The translations under genes and the position numbers were made by a program. The notes under the pieces are model-generated. The model was not told where the DNA came from, ran no database searches, and was given only the letters and a program-made list of their open reading frames with translations. A stretch of DNA of 50,540 nucleotides from Planctomycetota bacterium (GTDB lineage: Bacteria; Planctomycetota; Planctomycetia; Pirellulales; PLA5), in NCBI GenBank assembly GCA_003576845.1, contig QEVJ01000025.1, forward strand, positions 1 through 50,540, written 5' to 3'. Shown here piece by piece: positions 43,486 to 50,540 of the stretch. Within the stretch, counting starts at the first letter, position 1; every line of letters starts with the position of its first letter.

Positions 43486-46224
43486 ATGGTCACGAAGGTC
43501 GTTGCGCGCGGTTCGCAGTCGGGTAGGAAGCCGAACAAGTCGAAGCCCAGCGGCGTGTTGACGCTCAAGGATCGTTTGTCGCGGCTGACTTACGCCCAGG
43601 CCGTGCAAATGCTCGGCAACCAGGGTACGCGGCTGCTGCAGCAGGGCGGCAAGTGGAACGTCGAGGATTGGGACGACCAGGTCTACCTTCGCGGCGATCT
43701 GTTTCGGCTCAAGCTCGCGCCGAAGACCGTCGTGACGATCACCGCGATGGCCGATGCGAAAGCGCGGCTGCACTGGCGGTGCACTGCCTGCGAAACGTTG
43801 TGCGAACACGTCGGCGCCGCGTTCGCGCTGATTCTCGACGAGAAGCTATCCCTCGGCCTGGCCGCGGCGCCCGCCGAGCGCGTGCAGATGGAATTGCTCA
43901 CCGAAGAGCAACTGTTCGCCGAAGCGCTCCGGCAACGCGAAGAGCGAGCGAAGGCGGAGCGGATGCGCATTCGTCCAGTCGACGCCAGCGACAAGGCCCC
44001 CTGGGGCGACTATCTCTTGACCAGCGCGGCGAGCGGCAAGACCTACCGCGTCGCGCTGCGCGGGTCGGAGCCGGGAACGTCGTATTGCTCCTGCCCGGAC
44101 TTCCGCACCAACACGCTGGGCACGTGCAAGCACATCCTGCACCTGCTCGGCAAACTCAAGCGGAAGTTTCCCGCGCCCGCGTTTGATCGCCCTTACACGC
44201 GCCGCGAGACGGCCGTGTTCCTCAAGTACGGCGAGGAGGTCGAGCTGTCCGTTGCCGCTCCCGAGAAGGTCGAGCCGCAAGTCGCGAAGGTCATCGGCCC
44301 CTTGCGGGCCAGCGGCGTCAAGGACGTGCAGGATCTCGTCCGCCGCATCGCCCAGCTCGAACATGCCGGCCACGACGTGACGATCTATCCCGACGCCGAG
44401 GAGTACATCCAGCAGCAACTCCACCGCGAGCGGATTCAGCATCTGGTGGCCGAGATTCGCAAGAACCCGGCCGAGCATCCGCTGCGGCGCGAACTGCTCA
44501 AAGTCGAACTTCTGCCGTACCAACTTGACGGCATCGCGTTCGCTGCGGCCGCGGGCCGGGCGATTCTGGCCGACGACATGGGTTTGGGCAAAACCATCCA
44601 AGGCGTCGGCCTTGCCGAGTTGCTCGCCCGCGAGGCCGGCATTCGCCGCGTGCTGGTCGTCTGCCCCGCGTCGCTCAAGTCACAGTGGCGGAACGAAATC
44701 ACCCGCTTCTCGGACCGTTCCTGTCAACTGATCACCGGCAGCACGGCCTCGCGTTCGGGCCAGTATCAGAACGACGCGATGTTCACCGTCTGCAACTACG
44801 AGCAGGTGCTCCGCGACATTCAGTTCGTCGAGCAGACGCCGTGGGACTTGATCGTTCTCGACGAGGGCCAACGGATCAAGAATTGGGAAGCCAAAACGAG
44901 CCGCGTCATCAAGGGCCTCAAGTCGCGGTTCGCGCTGGTTCTGTCCGGCACGCCGATGGAGAACCGCTTGGACGAGTTGTACTCCGTCGTGCAATTCGTC
45001 GACGACCGCCGGCTCGGCCCGGGCTTTCGCTTCTTCCACCGCCACCGCATGGTGGACGAAAAGGGTAAAGTGCTCGGCTATAAGAACCTGGCCGAACTGC
45101 GCGAGCGGCTCGCGCCGATCCTGCTCCGCCGGACGCGCGATTCCGTACTCCAACAACTTCCGCCGCGCACGGTCGAGATCGTCCGCATCACGCCGACCGA
45201 CGAACAGTTGGAACTGCACCGCACGCACATGCAGATCGTTTCGACGATCGTCCGTAAGAAGTTCATCAGCGAAATGGACCTATTGCGGCTGCAAAAGGCG
45301 CTGCTCATGTGCCGGATGTCGGCCGACAGCACGGTGCTCGTGAACAAGGAGCGGCCGGGCTTCTCGAGTAAGCTCGAACAACTCGACGAAATGATCGACC
45401 GCCTGTTCGCCGAGCCGGCGCGCAAGGCGGTTCTGTTCTCCGAGTGGACGACGATGCTCGACTTGATCGAGCCGCTGCTGAAGAAGCGCAAGCTGGGCTA
45501 CGTGCGGCTCGATGGCTCGGTCCCGCAAGCGAAGCGCCAGCAGCTCGTCCACGAATTTCAGAACCACGAGTCGTGCCGGCTGTTCTTGACGACCAATGCA
45601 GGATCGACCGGCTTGAACCTCCAGGCCGCCGACACGGTCATCAACGTCGATTTGCCGTGGAATCCCGCCGTGCTCGAACAGCGGATCGCCCGGGCACATC
45701 GCATGGGCCAGAAACGACCCGTGCAGGTGTTCGTGCTCGTCACCGAGGGCACGATCGAAGAGGGCTTGCTCACGACGCTCGCGCAGAAGAAGGAACTGGC
45801 GCAGGCCGCGATCGATTTCGACTCCGAGATCGACCAGGTCGATCTGCAAAGCGGCATGTCGGAGTTGAAGAACCGTTTGGAAGTGTTGCTGGGGGCCGTG
45901 GCGGAAGCGCCGGTCGATGTGTCGCAACAACGCGAGCGCGAGTTGGAGGCCGAACGGTTGCAGCGCCGCGAGAAGGTCGCGGCGGCGGGCGGACAACTGC
46001 TCTCGGCCGCGTTTCAACTCCTGGGCGAGTTGCTGCCCGGCGTCGAGACGCCACAGACGCAAGCAGTGGCGGCGTCGCTCAAGGAGCGGCTGGCCGATTG
46101 CGTAGAGACCAACGGCGAGGGACAGTCTCAGCTCACGATCACGCTGCCCGACGGCAATGCGCTCGATCAACTCGCGACGTCGCTGGCCCGACTGCTTTCG
46201 CTTCGCCCGGCGGAAGGCGGTTAG
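43486..46224 (+). CDS. SWIM zinc-finger SNF2-family helicase
   Basis: 912 residues. Two SWIM-like zinc fingers precede the motor: one in WRCTACETLCEHVGAAF (about 96-112) and one in SYCSCPDFRTNTLGTCKHI (about 200-220). The SNF2 ATPase follows: PYQLDGIAFA, Walker A ADDMGLGKTIQ (about 363), motif II LDEGQRIKN (D459; DEGQ instead of the usual DEAH/DEAQ), LSGTPMENRLDELY, and helicase C motifs FSEWTTMLDL, NAGSTGLNLQAADTVI, QRIARAHRMGQKRPVQ. It should translocate on duplex DNA and remodel protein-DNA complexes. ATG 43486 has a strong AAGGAGG at 43471-43477. It is divergent from the peptidase/cyclase pair with about 240 bases between. Confidence 0.92.
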   Translation: MVTKVVARGSQSGRKPNKSKPSGVLTLKDRLSRLTYAQAVQMLGNQGTRLLQQGGKWNVEDWDDQVYLRGDLFRLKLAPKTVVTITAMADAKARLHWRCTACETLCEHVGAAFALILDEKLSLGLAAAPAERVQMELLTEEQLFAEALRQREERAKAERMRIRPVDASDKAPWGDYLLTSAASGKTYRVALRGSEPGTSYCSCPDFRTNTLGTCKHILHLLGKLKRKFPAPAFDRPYTRRETAVFLKYGEEVELSVAAPEKVEPQVAKVIGPLRASGVKDVQDLVRRIAQLEHAGHDVTIYPDAEEYIQQQLHRERIQHLVAEIRKNPAEHPLRRELLKVELLPYQLDGIAFAAAAGRAILADDMGLGKTIQGVGLAELLAREAGIRRVLVVCPASLKSQWRNEITRFSDRSCQLITGSTASRSGQYQNDAMFTVCNYEQVLRDIQFVEQTPWDLIVLDEGQRIKNWEAKTSRVIKGLKSRFALVLSGTPMENRLDELYSVVQFVDDRRLGPGFRFFHRHRMVDEKGKVLGYKNLAELRERLAPILLRRTRDSVLQQLPPRTVEIVRITPTDEQLELHRTHMQIVSTIVRKKFISEMDLLRLQKALLMCRMSADSTVLVNKERPGFSSKLEQLDEMIDRLFAEPARKAVLFSEWTTMLDLIEPLLKKRKLGYVRLDGSVPQAKRQQLVHEFQNHESCRLFLTTNAGSTGLNLQAADTVINVDLPWNPAVLEQRIARAHRMGQKRPVQVFVLVTEGTIEEGLLTTLAQKKELAQAAIDFDSEIDQVDLQSGMSELKNRLEVLLGAVAEAPVDVSQQRERELEAERLQRREKVAAAGGQLLSAAFQLLGELLPGVETPQTQAVAASLKERLADCVETNGEGQSQLTITLPDGNALDQLATSLARLLSLRPAEGG

Positions 46225-46770
46225 TGCGAGCGGTGGTTAGAGACGATCCGCGAGTTAACGCTTGTTTTACAAGCTGTAGGAGGCGAATCCTTTCGCCGAC
46301 GGAGCCGCTTGCCGACGCTTCGGCGAAAGGATTCGCCTCCTACAGAGCACAGCTACAGAGTACAGGTCGGGCAACGTCGCGCGAACCTTCTGCACACGGA
46401 CCGCGTAACGTAAGACTGATACCGGCCGCCGCCGCGACGCTAGGGAAAAATGTGGCATTCGGACCACGATGGCCCTGTGTCCCAAACGCCTCGCGATGCG
46501 GTTTGGCAACTTCTCGCGCGGAAGGCTCCGCGCTCGACGGGCTCGATTTGTCGGGCCATTGGGATTCTCGTTCGCGCAGGGACCGCGCGTCGTGAGCGTC
46601 AACCTATAGTTGCGCACGGTTTCGGCATTGACCCTGCCGTGCCGCTCACGTTCTAACTCACGTCCATCGTTCACTCGAACCGCTTCGCCGCACTTCGCGC
46701 ACGCGCCTTTCGAGCCCGGCTCCTCGCCGCTCGAATTGGCCCATGCGCCTCGTGTCGCCGCGCCCACGGC
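46225..46770. other. Intergenic region with a perfect inverted repeat
   Basis: 546 bases between the helicase and subtilase genes, both on the plus strand. Apart from the inverted repeat at 46274-46345 I saw no RNA gene or convincing reading frame. Confidence 0.55.
46274..46345. repeat. Perfect 26-bp inverted repeat (CTGTAGGAGGCGAATCC)
   Basis: The 26-base left arm (46274-46299, CTGTAGGAGGCGAATCCTTT...) and right arm (46320-46345) are exact reverse complements, with a 20-base loop. It lies 50 bases after the helicase stop, so it may end transcription. The CTGTAGGAG start recalls REP elements of other bacteria. Confidence 0.88.
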
Positions 46771-49203
46771 ATGTCCTCGCCTGCACGATTCAACTTGCAT
46801 TCGCCGCGTGGGCCGCGCCGCCTGTCGATCGAAGCGGTCGAGCCGCGGCTGTTGTTCGCCGTCGATCTCGAACCGGCGTGCGACGTAGCCGGCGAGCCGT
46901 TGTCGTTCGCGGGCGAGCCGCTGCTCGAAGCCGCCGGCGCAAGCTCGCTTGGAAACTTCTCGGCAAGCGCCGCCCTCGACGCCCGCGGACTCACCGGCGC
47001 CGGCCAGACCGTCGTCGTCATCGACAGCGGCATCGCCTGGGACCACGTCGCGTTCGGCGGCGGCATTGGGCCGGGCAAGCACATCGTCGGCGGCTGGGAC
47101 TTCGCCGAGAACGACGCCGATCCCTACGACGACGGCCCGATGGGCACGCACGGCACCCACGTCGCCGGGATTCTCGGTAGTCTCGACCCGCGCTATCCAG
47201 GTCTCGCGCCGGGTGCGCATATCGCGGCGCTCCGCGTATTCGACGACCAGGGCCAAGGGGACTTTCCGCGCATCGAAGCTGCTCTACGCTGGGTCCACGA
47301 CAACCGGCTGTCGTTCGCCAATCCGATCACGACGGTCAATCTGTCGCTCGGCGCGCGGTGGAATGCCGACGGCGCTCCGCAGTGGGCGATCATCGAAGAT
47401 GAGCTGGCCCAGCTCGAAGCCGACGGAATTTTCATCGCCGTCGCCGCCGGAAACTCGTTCGCCAAGTTCGAGCAGCAGGTCGGAGTCGCCTATCCTGCGG
47501 CCAGCAGCCACGTCGTGCCCGTCGCGTCGGTCGATGCCGACGGGTCGCTGAGCAATTTCAGCCAGCGTAGCGACCGCGTGCTGGCCGCGCCCGGCCGAAA
47601 CGTGATGAGCGCCGTGCCCGACTACGCCGGCAACTTCAACTATCGGGCCGATGATTTTCTAGTGCTCTCGGGCACGAGCATGGCTGCGCCGCACGTCGCG
47701 GCCGCGAGCATGTTGGTCCGCGAGGCGTTCGGCCGCGCGGGCCGCAGCGTCGTGACGCAAGCCGACATTTACGAAGTCCTGCGCACGAACGCCGATACGA
47801 TTTACGATCCGATCACCGGGCAAAGCTATCGCGTGCTCAACGTCGCCCGCGCGCTCGATGCCGTTCTGGCGGACGTTGGCGGAGCGCCGCCGACTTCCCA
47901 GCCGCCGGCGGAACCGGCGCCACAGCCGCTGCCAATGCCGTCGGTTCCGCCGCCCGAGGCCGACGTCGCCGATTGGGGCCGCATCGACTCGACCGTATTC
48001 CAAGGCCAATCGTTCGTCGCCGATGCGCAGCGAAACGTGCTCGCGGCCAACTCGGGAATTCTCACGATCGAGGTCATTGCATCGACGGGACAGCCCGGCT
48101 CGGCCGCGCTGTACGACGCGAGCGGTAACCTACTCGCGACCGCGACGCCGACCGCCGGTGGTCTGCGCCTCGACGCTGAGGTCGCGGCGGGAAGGGCGTA
48201 TCGCATTCACTTCGCCGGCGTCGGCTCGAGCGTCGACGTGCGCCTGACGAACCTCGTACGAATCCACGACTCGGGCGTGTATGTATTTGGCACGCCGAAC
48301 GACGACGATTTCGCGTTCGCCGCGGGCACGACGCACGAAATCGCCGCCAACGGCACGCGCTACGAAATTGCCCCTTCGGCCGCCCGCCGCGTTTACTTGT
48401 TCGGCGGCGCGGGGCACGACCGAGTGTCGCTTGCCGGAACCTCGGGCTACGACGCCGCGGCGCTGCGGCCGGGCAAGGTCAGTCTGCGCACATCGAACGT
48501 GCTCGTGCTCGCACGCGATATCGAATCTGCGACGATCGACGGCCGCGCCGGGCAGGACGTCGCTTTTTTCGCGGACTCCCGGGCGAACGAGAGCTTCACC
48601 GCCTGGGGCGACCGGGCCGAACTCGTCGGCGCCGATTCGCGGTTGCTGGCGCTCGGTTTCGAGAGTATCCGCGCTCGTTCGTTCGGCGGCCAGGACTCGG
48701 CCGCGCTACACGCGGCGAGCGCCACGGATCGGATTGCCTACGTCGGCGCGTCGACCCGCTTGATCGGCGCGAATCTGCTCCGCGAGGTGACGGGGTTTCA
48801 ATCCGTCGCGACGTTCGGGGCGGCGCCGCTCGTTCCGCTGGTAACGAGCGAACGCGACGCGGGCGTCGGTGCGGGCATCGTCGAGGTCTCGCCGAGCAAT
48901 TCGATCCGGCCTTCCGCGCCGGCACACGACGACCTCTTCCGGCGAATCGGCAGGCAAGCGGCCGCTCCCGCGGGCGAAGCGGCCGCTCGTGTCTTGGAAT
49001 CGGCGAACCGCGAGGCGGCAGGACAGGCGGCATTCGCCCGTCTGGCCAACGACGGCATCGACTTTGCAGACCGCGGCGTCGCTCGCTGGACTCGGCTAGC
49101 GGTTAGCGTCCATCGGGAGGTGCTTCCGCCTGACGCCGGCGCAAACGCACCGGCAGTTACGGCAGCGGTCGATGCGGTACATGCGGAATCGCCGCCGCAA
49201 TAG
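46771..49203 (+). CDS. Secreted subtilisin-family (S8) protease with long C-terminal region
   Basis: 810 residues. The N-terminus has the planctomycete extracellular motif PRRLSIEAVEPRLLFAVD. The peptidase domain (about 70-365) has the full triad: Asp in VVVIDSGIAWDH (D85), His in GTHGTHVAGILG (H127) and Ser in LSGTSMAAPHVAAAS (S303), plus the oxyanion Asn in VAAGNSF. A Pro-rich linker follows, then a PPC-like beta domain (about 405-490, including TIEVIASTGQPGSAALYDAS), then about 250 residues of short beta repeats (VYVFGTPNDDDFAFAAG, VYLFGGAGHDRVSLAG, TIDGRAGQDVAFFADS) that recall Ca-binding beta-roll or helix proteins. The end is helical. It likely degrades proteins outside the cell or matures surface proteins. 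ATG 46771. Confidence 0.92.
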   Translation: MSSPARFNLHSPRGPRRLSIEAVEPRLLFAVDLEPACDVAGEPLSFAGEPLLEAAGASSLGNFSASAALDARGLTGAGQTVVVIDSGIAWDHVAFGGGIGPGKHIVGGWDFAENDADPYDDGPMGTHGTHVAGILGSLDPRYPGLAPGAHIAALRVFDDQGQGDFPRIEAALRWVHDNRLSFANPITTVNLSLGARWNADGAPQWAIIEDELAQLEADGIFIAVAAGNSFAKFEQQVGVAYPAASSHVVPVASVDADGSLSNFSQRSDRVLAAPGRNVMSAVPDYAGNFNYRADDFLVLSGTSMAAPHVAAASMLVREAFGRAGRSVVTQADIYEVLRTNADTIYDPITGQSYRVLNVARALDAVLADVGGAPPTSQPPAEPAPQPLPMPSVPPPEADVADWGRIDSTVFQGQSFVADAQRNVLAANSGILTIEVIASTGQPGSAALYDASGNLLATATPTAGGLRLDAEVAAGRAYRIHFAGVGSSVDVRLTNLVRIHDSGVYVFGTPNDDDFAFAAGTTHEIAANGTRYEIAPSAARRVYLFGGAGHDRVSLAGTSGYDAAALRPGKVSLRTSNVLVLARDIESATIDGRAGQDVAFFADSRANESFTAWGDRAELVGADSRLLALGFESIRARSFGGQDSAALHAASATDRIAYVGASTRLIGANLLREVTGFQSVATFGAAPLVPLVTSERDAGVGAGIVEVSPSNSIRPSAPAHDDLFRRIGRQAAAPAGEAAARVLESANREAAGQAAFARLANDGIDFADRGVARWTRLAVSVHREVLPPDAGANAPAVTAAVDAVHAESPPQ

Positions 49204-49246
49204 CGACGGCGCGCCACACCGCGACGCCCCTCGCCATCGCGGTTGG

Positions 49247-50540
49247 TTAGCGCGAGGCCGACAGCGCCGTTTGCCGCAGCGCTTCGTCGATCGCGGTGGG
49301 AACGCGCGTGGAAATGCTAGACGCCGTTCGCGGTTCGGCGAACGGGCCGGCGTTGCTCGCGGTGAGCGGGCAGACGTAGCCTTTGATCCCGCCGCGCGTC
49401 TCCTCGCACGGCGCCACGCTTCCGGCCAGCGCGACGCCAAAGGCGTTCCAAAGCTGCTCGTTCGTCATCCCCGGCGCGGGCGAACCCACGGCGGTTTCCG
49501 CGGTCGTCGCCGGCGGCACGAAATCCGCGCGCTGCTCGAGATAATAAACGCGGAAATCGTCGCCGCGAACGCGGTTGAAGTTCCGCACGATCACCAGGTC
49601 GGACGCAAGCAAGTTGCGACTGGAAAGACTCCGCTCGGCCGCGAACTCCATTTCGATGTCGAGTTGTTCGGAAGGCTTATTCGGCATATTGGACGTGTCG
49701 AGGGGCCGGAACAGCGTGTCGACGATTTCGATCGCCTTGCCCGCATACAGCGACTGGAACTGCTTTAGCGTTGGAATGACGATATTCGCGGCGTTCGCCA
49801 GGGACACATTCTCGATCCGCGTCGGCGCGGCGGGCACGCCGGAGGCGATACGGGAACTGGAAGCTTCGGGCGCCCGGATGCCGACCGCGTGGTTTGCAAT
49901 CCGTGTATTCGCGATCCGCACGTCGCTCGTTTCGTAGGAGCGCAGAAGGATTCCGTACGTCGGTCGGGCATGATAGCGCCAAGCCGCCGTGCCCAGGGCA
50001 TAGTTGCTGCCGAGCAGCACGCTGTCCAAGATCGTCAGTCCGCGCAAGCGATATCCTTCGATCGCCGCGTTGTCGGTGTGCCAGACGCGCAGCCCGCGCA
50101 CGACGAGGTCCGACGGGAAGTCAGTAAAGCCAGTCGGCGACGCGAGCCACAGTCCGCCGCGACCCCGGCCGTAAACTTCGACGTTTTTGATCGCCCCCGG
50201 CGGGTTGTGATCGCGCGTGACCGACTGACCCGGCTCGCTGACGAGCGCGCCGCGAAATGCGGGCAAGGGCAAGTTGTCGCTGAAACCGCCATTGATGGCC
50301 ACGCCCGCGAACGAAGCATTGACGACGACGTTTTCGCGAAGCGTATTCCCCGCGCGTCGCATCCAAAAGCCGACGCCGCTGCGGCCGGTGTCGCCGATCC
50401 TCAGGTCGTCCTGCGACTCGTCGTTCGTGCCGCGAATCCGCCCGGCGAAGTTACGGTAGAAGTCGTTGTCGATTTCGGAGCCATCCTCGGTGACGTAACC
50501 GCCGCCTTGCATCTTGTAGGCGACATTGTCCTGAATCAGC
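49247..50540 (-). CDS. Partial CEMIP/G8-like right-handed beta-helix protein (3' part)
   Basis: The frame is open through the right edge, so the start lies outside the window; about 430 C-terminal residues are visible. The segment DNVAYKMQGGGYVTEDGSEI is the pattern of G8/PbH1 proteins related to CEMIP and TMEM2, and is followed by beta-helix rungs (IKNVEVYGRGRGGLWLASPT, GLRVWHTDNAAIEGYRLRGL, SDVRIANTRIANHAVGIRAP). The C-terminus includes one Cys pair (PCEETRGGIKGYVCPL). CEMIP-type proteins bind or cut hyaluronan; in bacteria the substrate is unknown. It converges with the subtilase gene, leaving 43 bases between stops. Confidence 0.78.
   Translation of the reverse strand, partial: LIQDNVAYKMQGGGYVTEDGSEIDNDFYRNFAGRIRGTNDESQDDLRIGDTGRSGVGFWMRRAGNTLRENVVVNASFAGVAINGGFSDNLPLPAFRGALVSEPGQSVTRDHNPPGAIKNVEVYGRGRGGLWLASPTGFTDFPSDLVVRGLRVWHTDNAAIEGYRLRGLTILDSVLLGSNYALGTAAWRYHARPTYGILLRSYETSDVRIANTRIANHAVGIRAPEASSSRIASGVPAAPTRIENVSLANAANIVIPTLKQFQSLYAGKAIEIVDTLFRPLDTSNMPNKPSEQLDIEMEFAAERSLSSRNLLASDLVIVRNFNRVRGDDFRVYYLEQRADFVPPATTAETAVGSPAPGMTNEQLWNAFGVALAGSVAPCEETRGGIKGYVCPLTASNAGPFAEPRTASSISTRVPTAIDEALRQTALSASR

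Noticed and set aside
46450-46656. A 68-codon frame in the gap before the subtilase gene
   Set aside because: Composition is repeat-like, no ribosome-binding site is seen and the product has no regular pattern.

Overview
The window is one contiguous piece of a GC-rich bacterial chromosome, very probably a planctomycete of the Pirellulales type. The signs are two secreted proteins with the planctomycete extracellular N-terminus (R-R-L-x-x-E-x-L-E-x-R), a type I dockerin on a giant beta-helix protein, DUF1501 and DUF1571 proteins, a PQQ-like propeller protein, a Hanks-type kinase with a C-terminal membrane anchor, and many palindromic intergenic repeats. I saw no rRNA, tRNA, CRISPR array, transposase or phage gene. 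Genes lie in short runs on both strands.

Region by region. 0-10 kb: Ser/Thr kinase, SAM methyltransferase and a 2,074-residue dockerin protein. 10-17 kb: small coiled-coil protein, rpiB, a threonylcarbamoyl-AMP synthase fused to a low-molecular-weight phosphatase, an HD phosphohydrolase and a bifunctional proline dehydrogenase/P5C dehydrogenase. 17-25.7 kb: PP2C phosphatase, a SenB-like (selenosugar synthase) glycosyltransferase, a three-gene envelope operon (two paralogous secreted proteins and a PQQ-like propeller), small hypothetical proteins and a DUF3754 membrane protein. 25.7-33 kb: an amidinotransferase-fold enzyme coupled to a small protein, an orphan DUF1501 protein, a ClpP-like protein, a zinc-ribbon/GYF membrane protein and a transglutaminase-esterase fusion. 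33-41.7 kb: a polar amino-acid ABC transporter (binding protein fused to permease, plus ATPase), a degenerate CobB/CbiA paralogue, hisC-hisB, a DUF1571 protein and rsmA. 41.7-46.2 kb: an accessory block with an ImmA/IrrE-type metallopeptidase overlapping a class III nucleotide-cyclase-like gene, divergent from a SWIM-SNF2 helicase. 46.7 kb to the end: a planctomycete subtilase and, convergent, the 3' part of a CEMIP-like beta-helix gene that runs off the window.

The best candidate for an undescribed system is the overlapping peptidase-cyclase pair (41770-43243). The cyclase-like protein keeps both metal aspartates, an adenine-type Lys/Asp pair and the transition-state Arg, but has Asp at the usual Asn position. 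It is co-transcribed with a predicted protease and has no recognisable cyclic-nucleotide effector next to it. Other notable points are an orphan SenB, a CobB/CbiA paralogue lacking both its P-loop and its catalytic Cys, a fused phosphatase with the YwlE phosphoarginine signature, a ClpP homologue lacking the triad Asp, and several families of palindromic repeats that bracket genes such as hisB and hisC.
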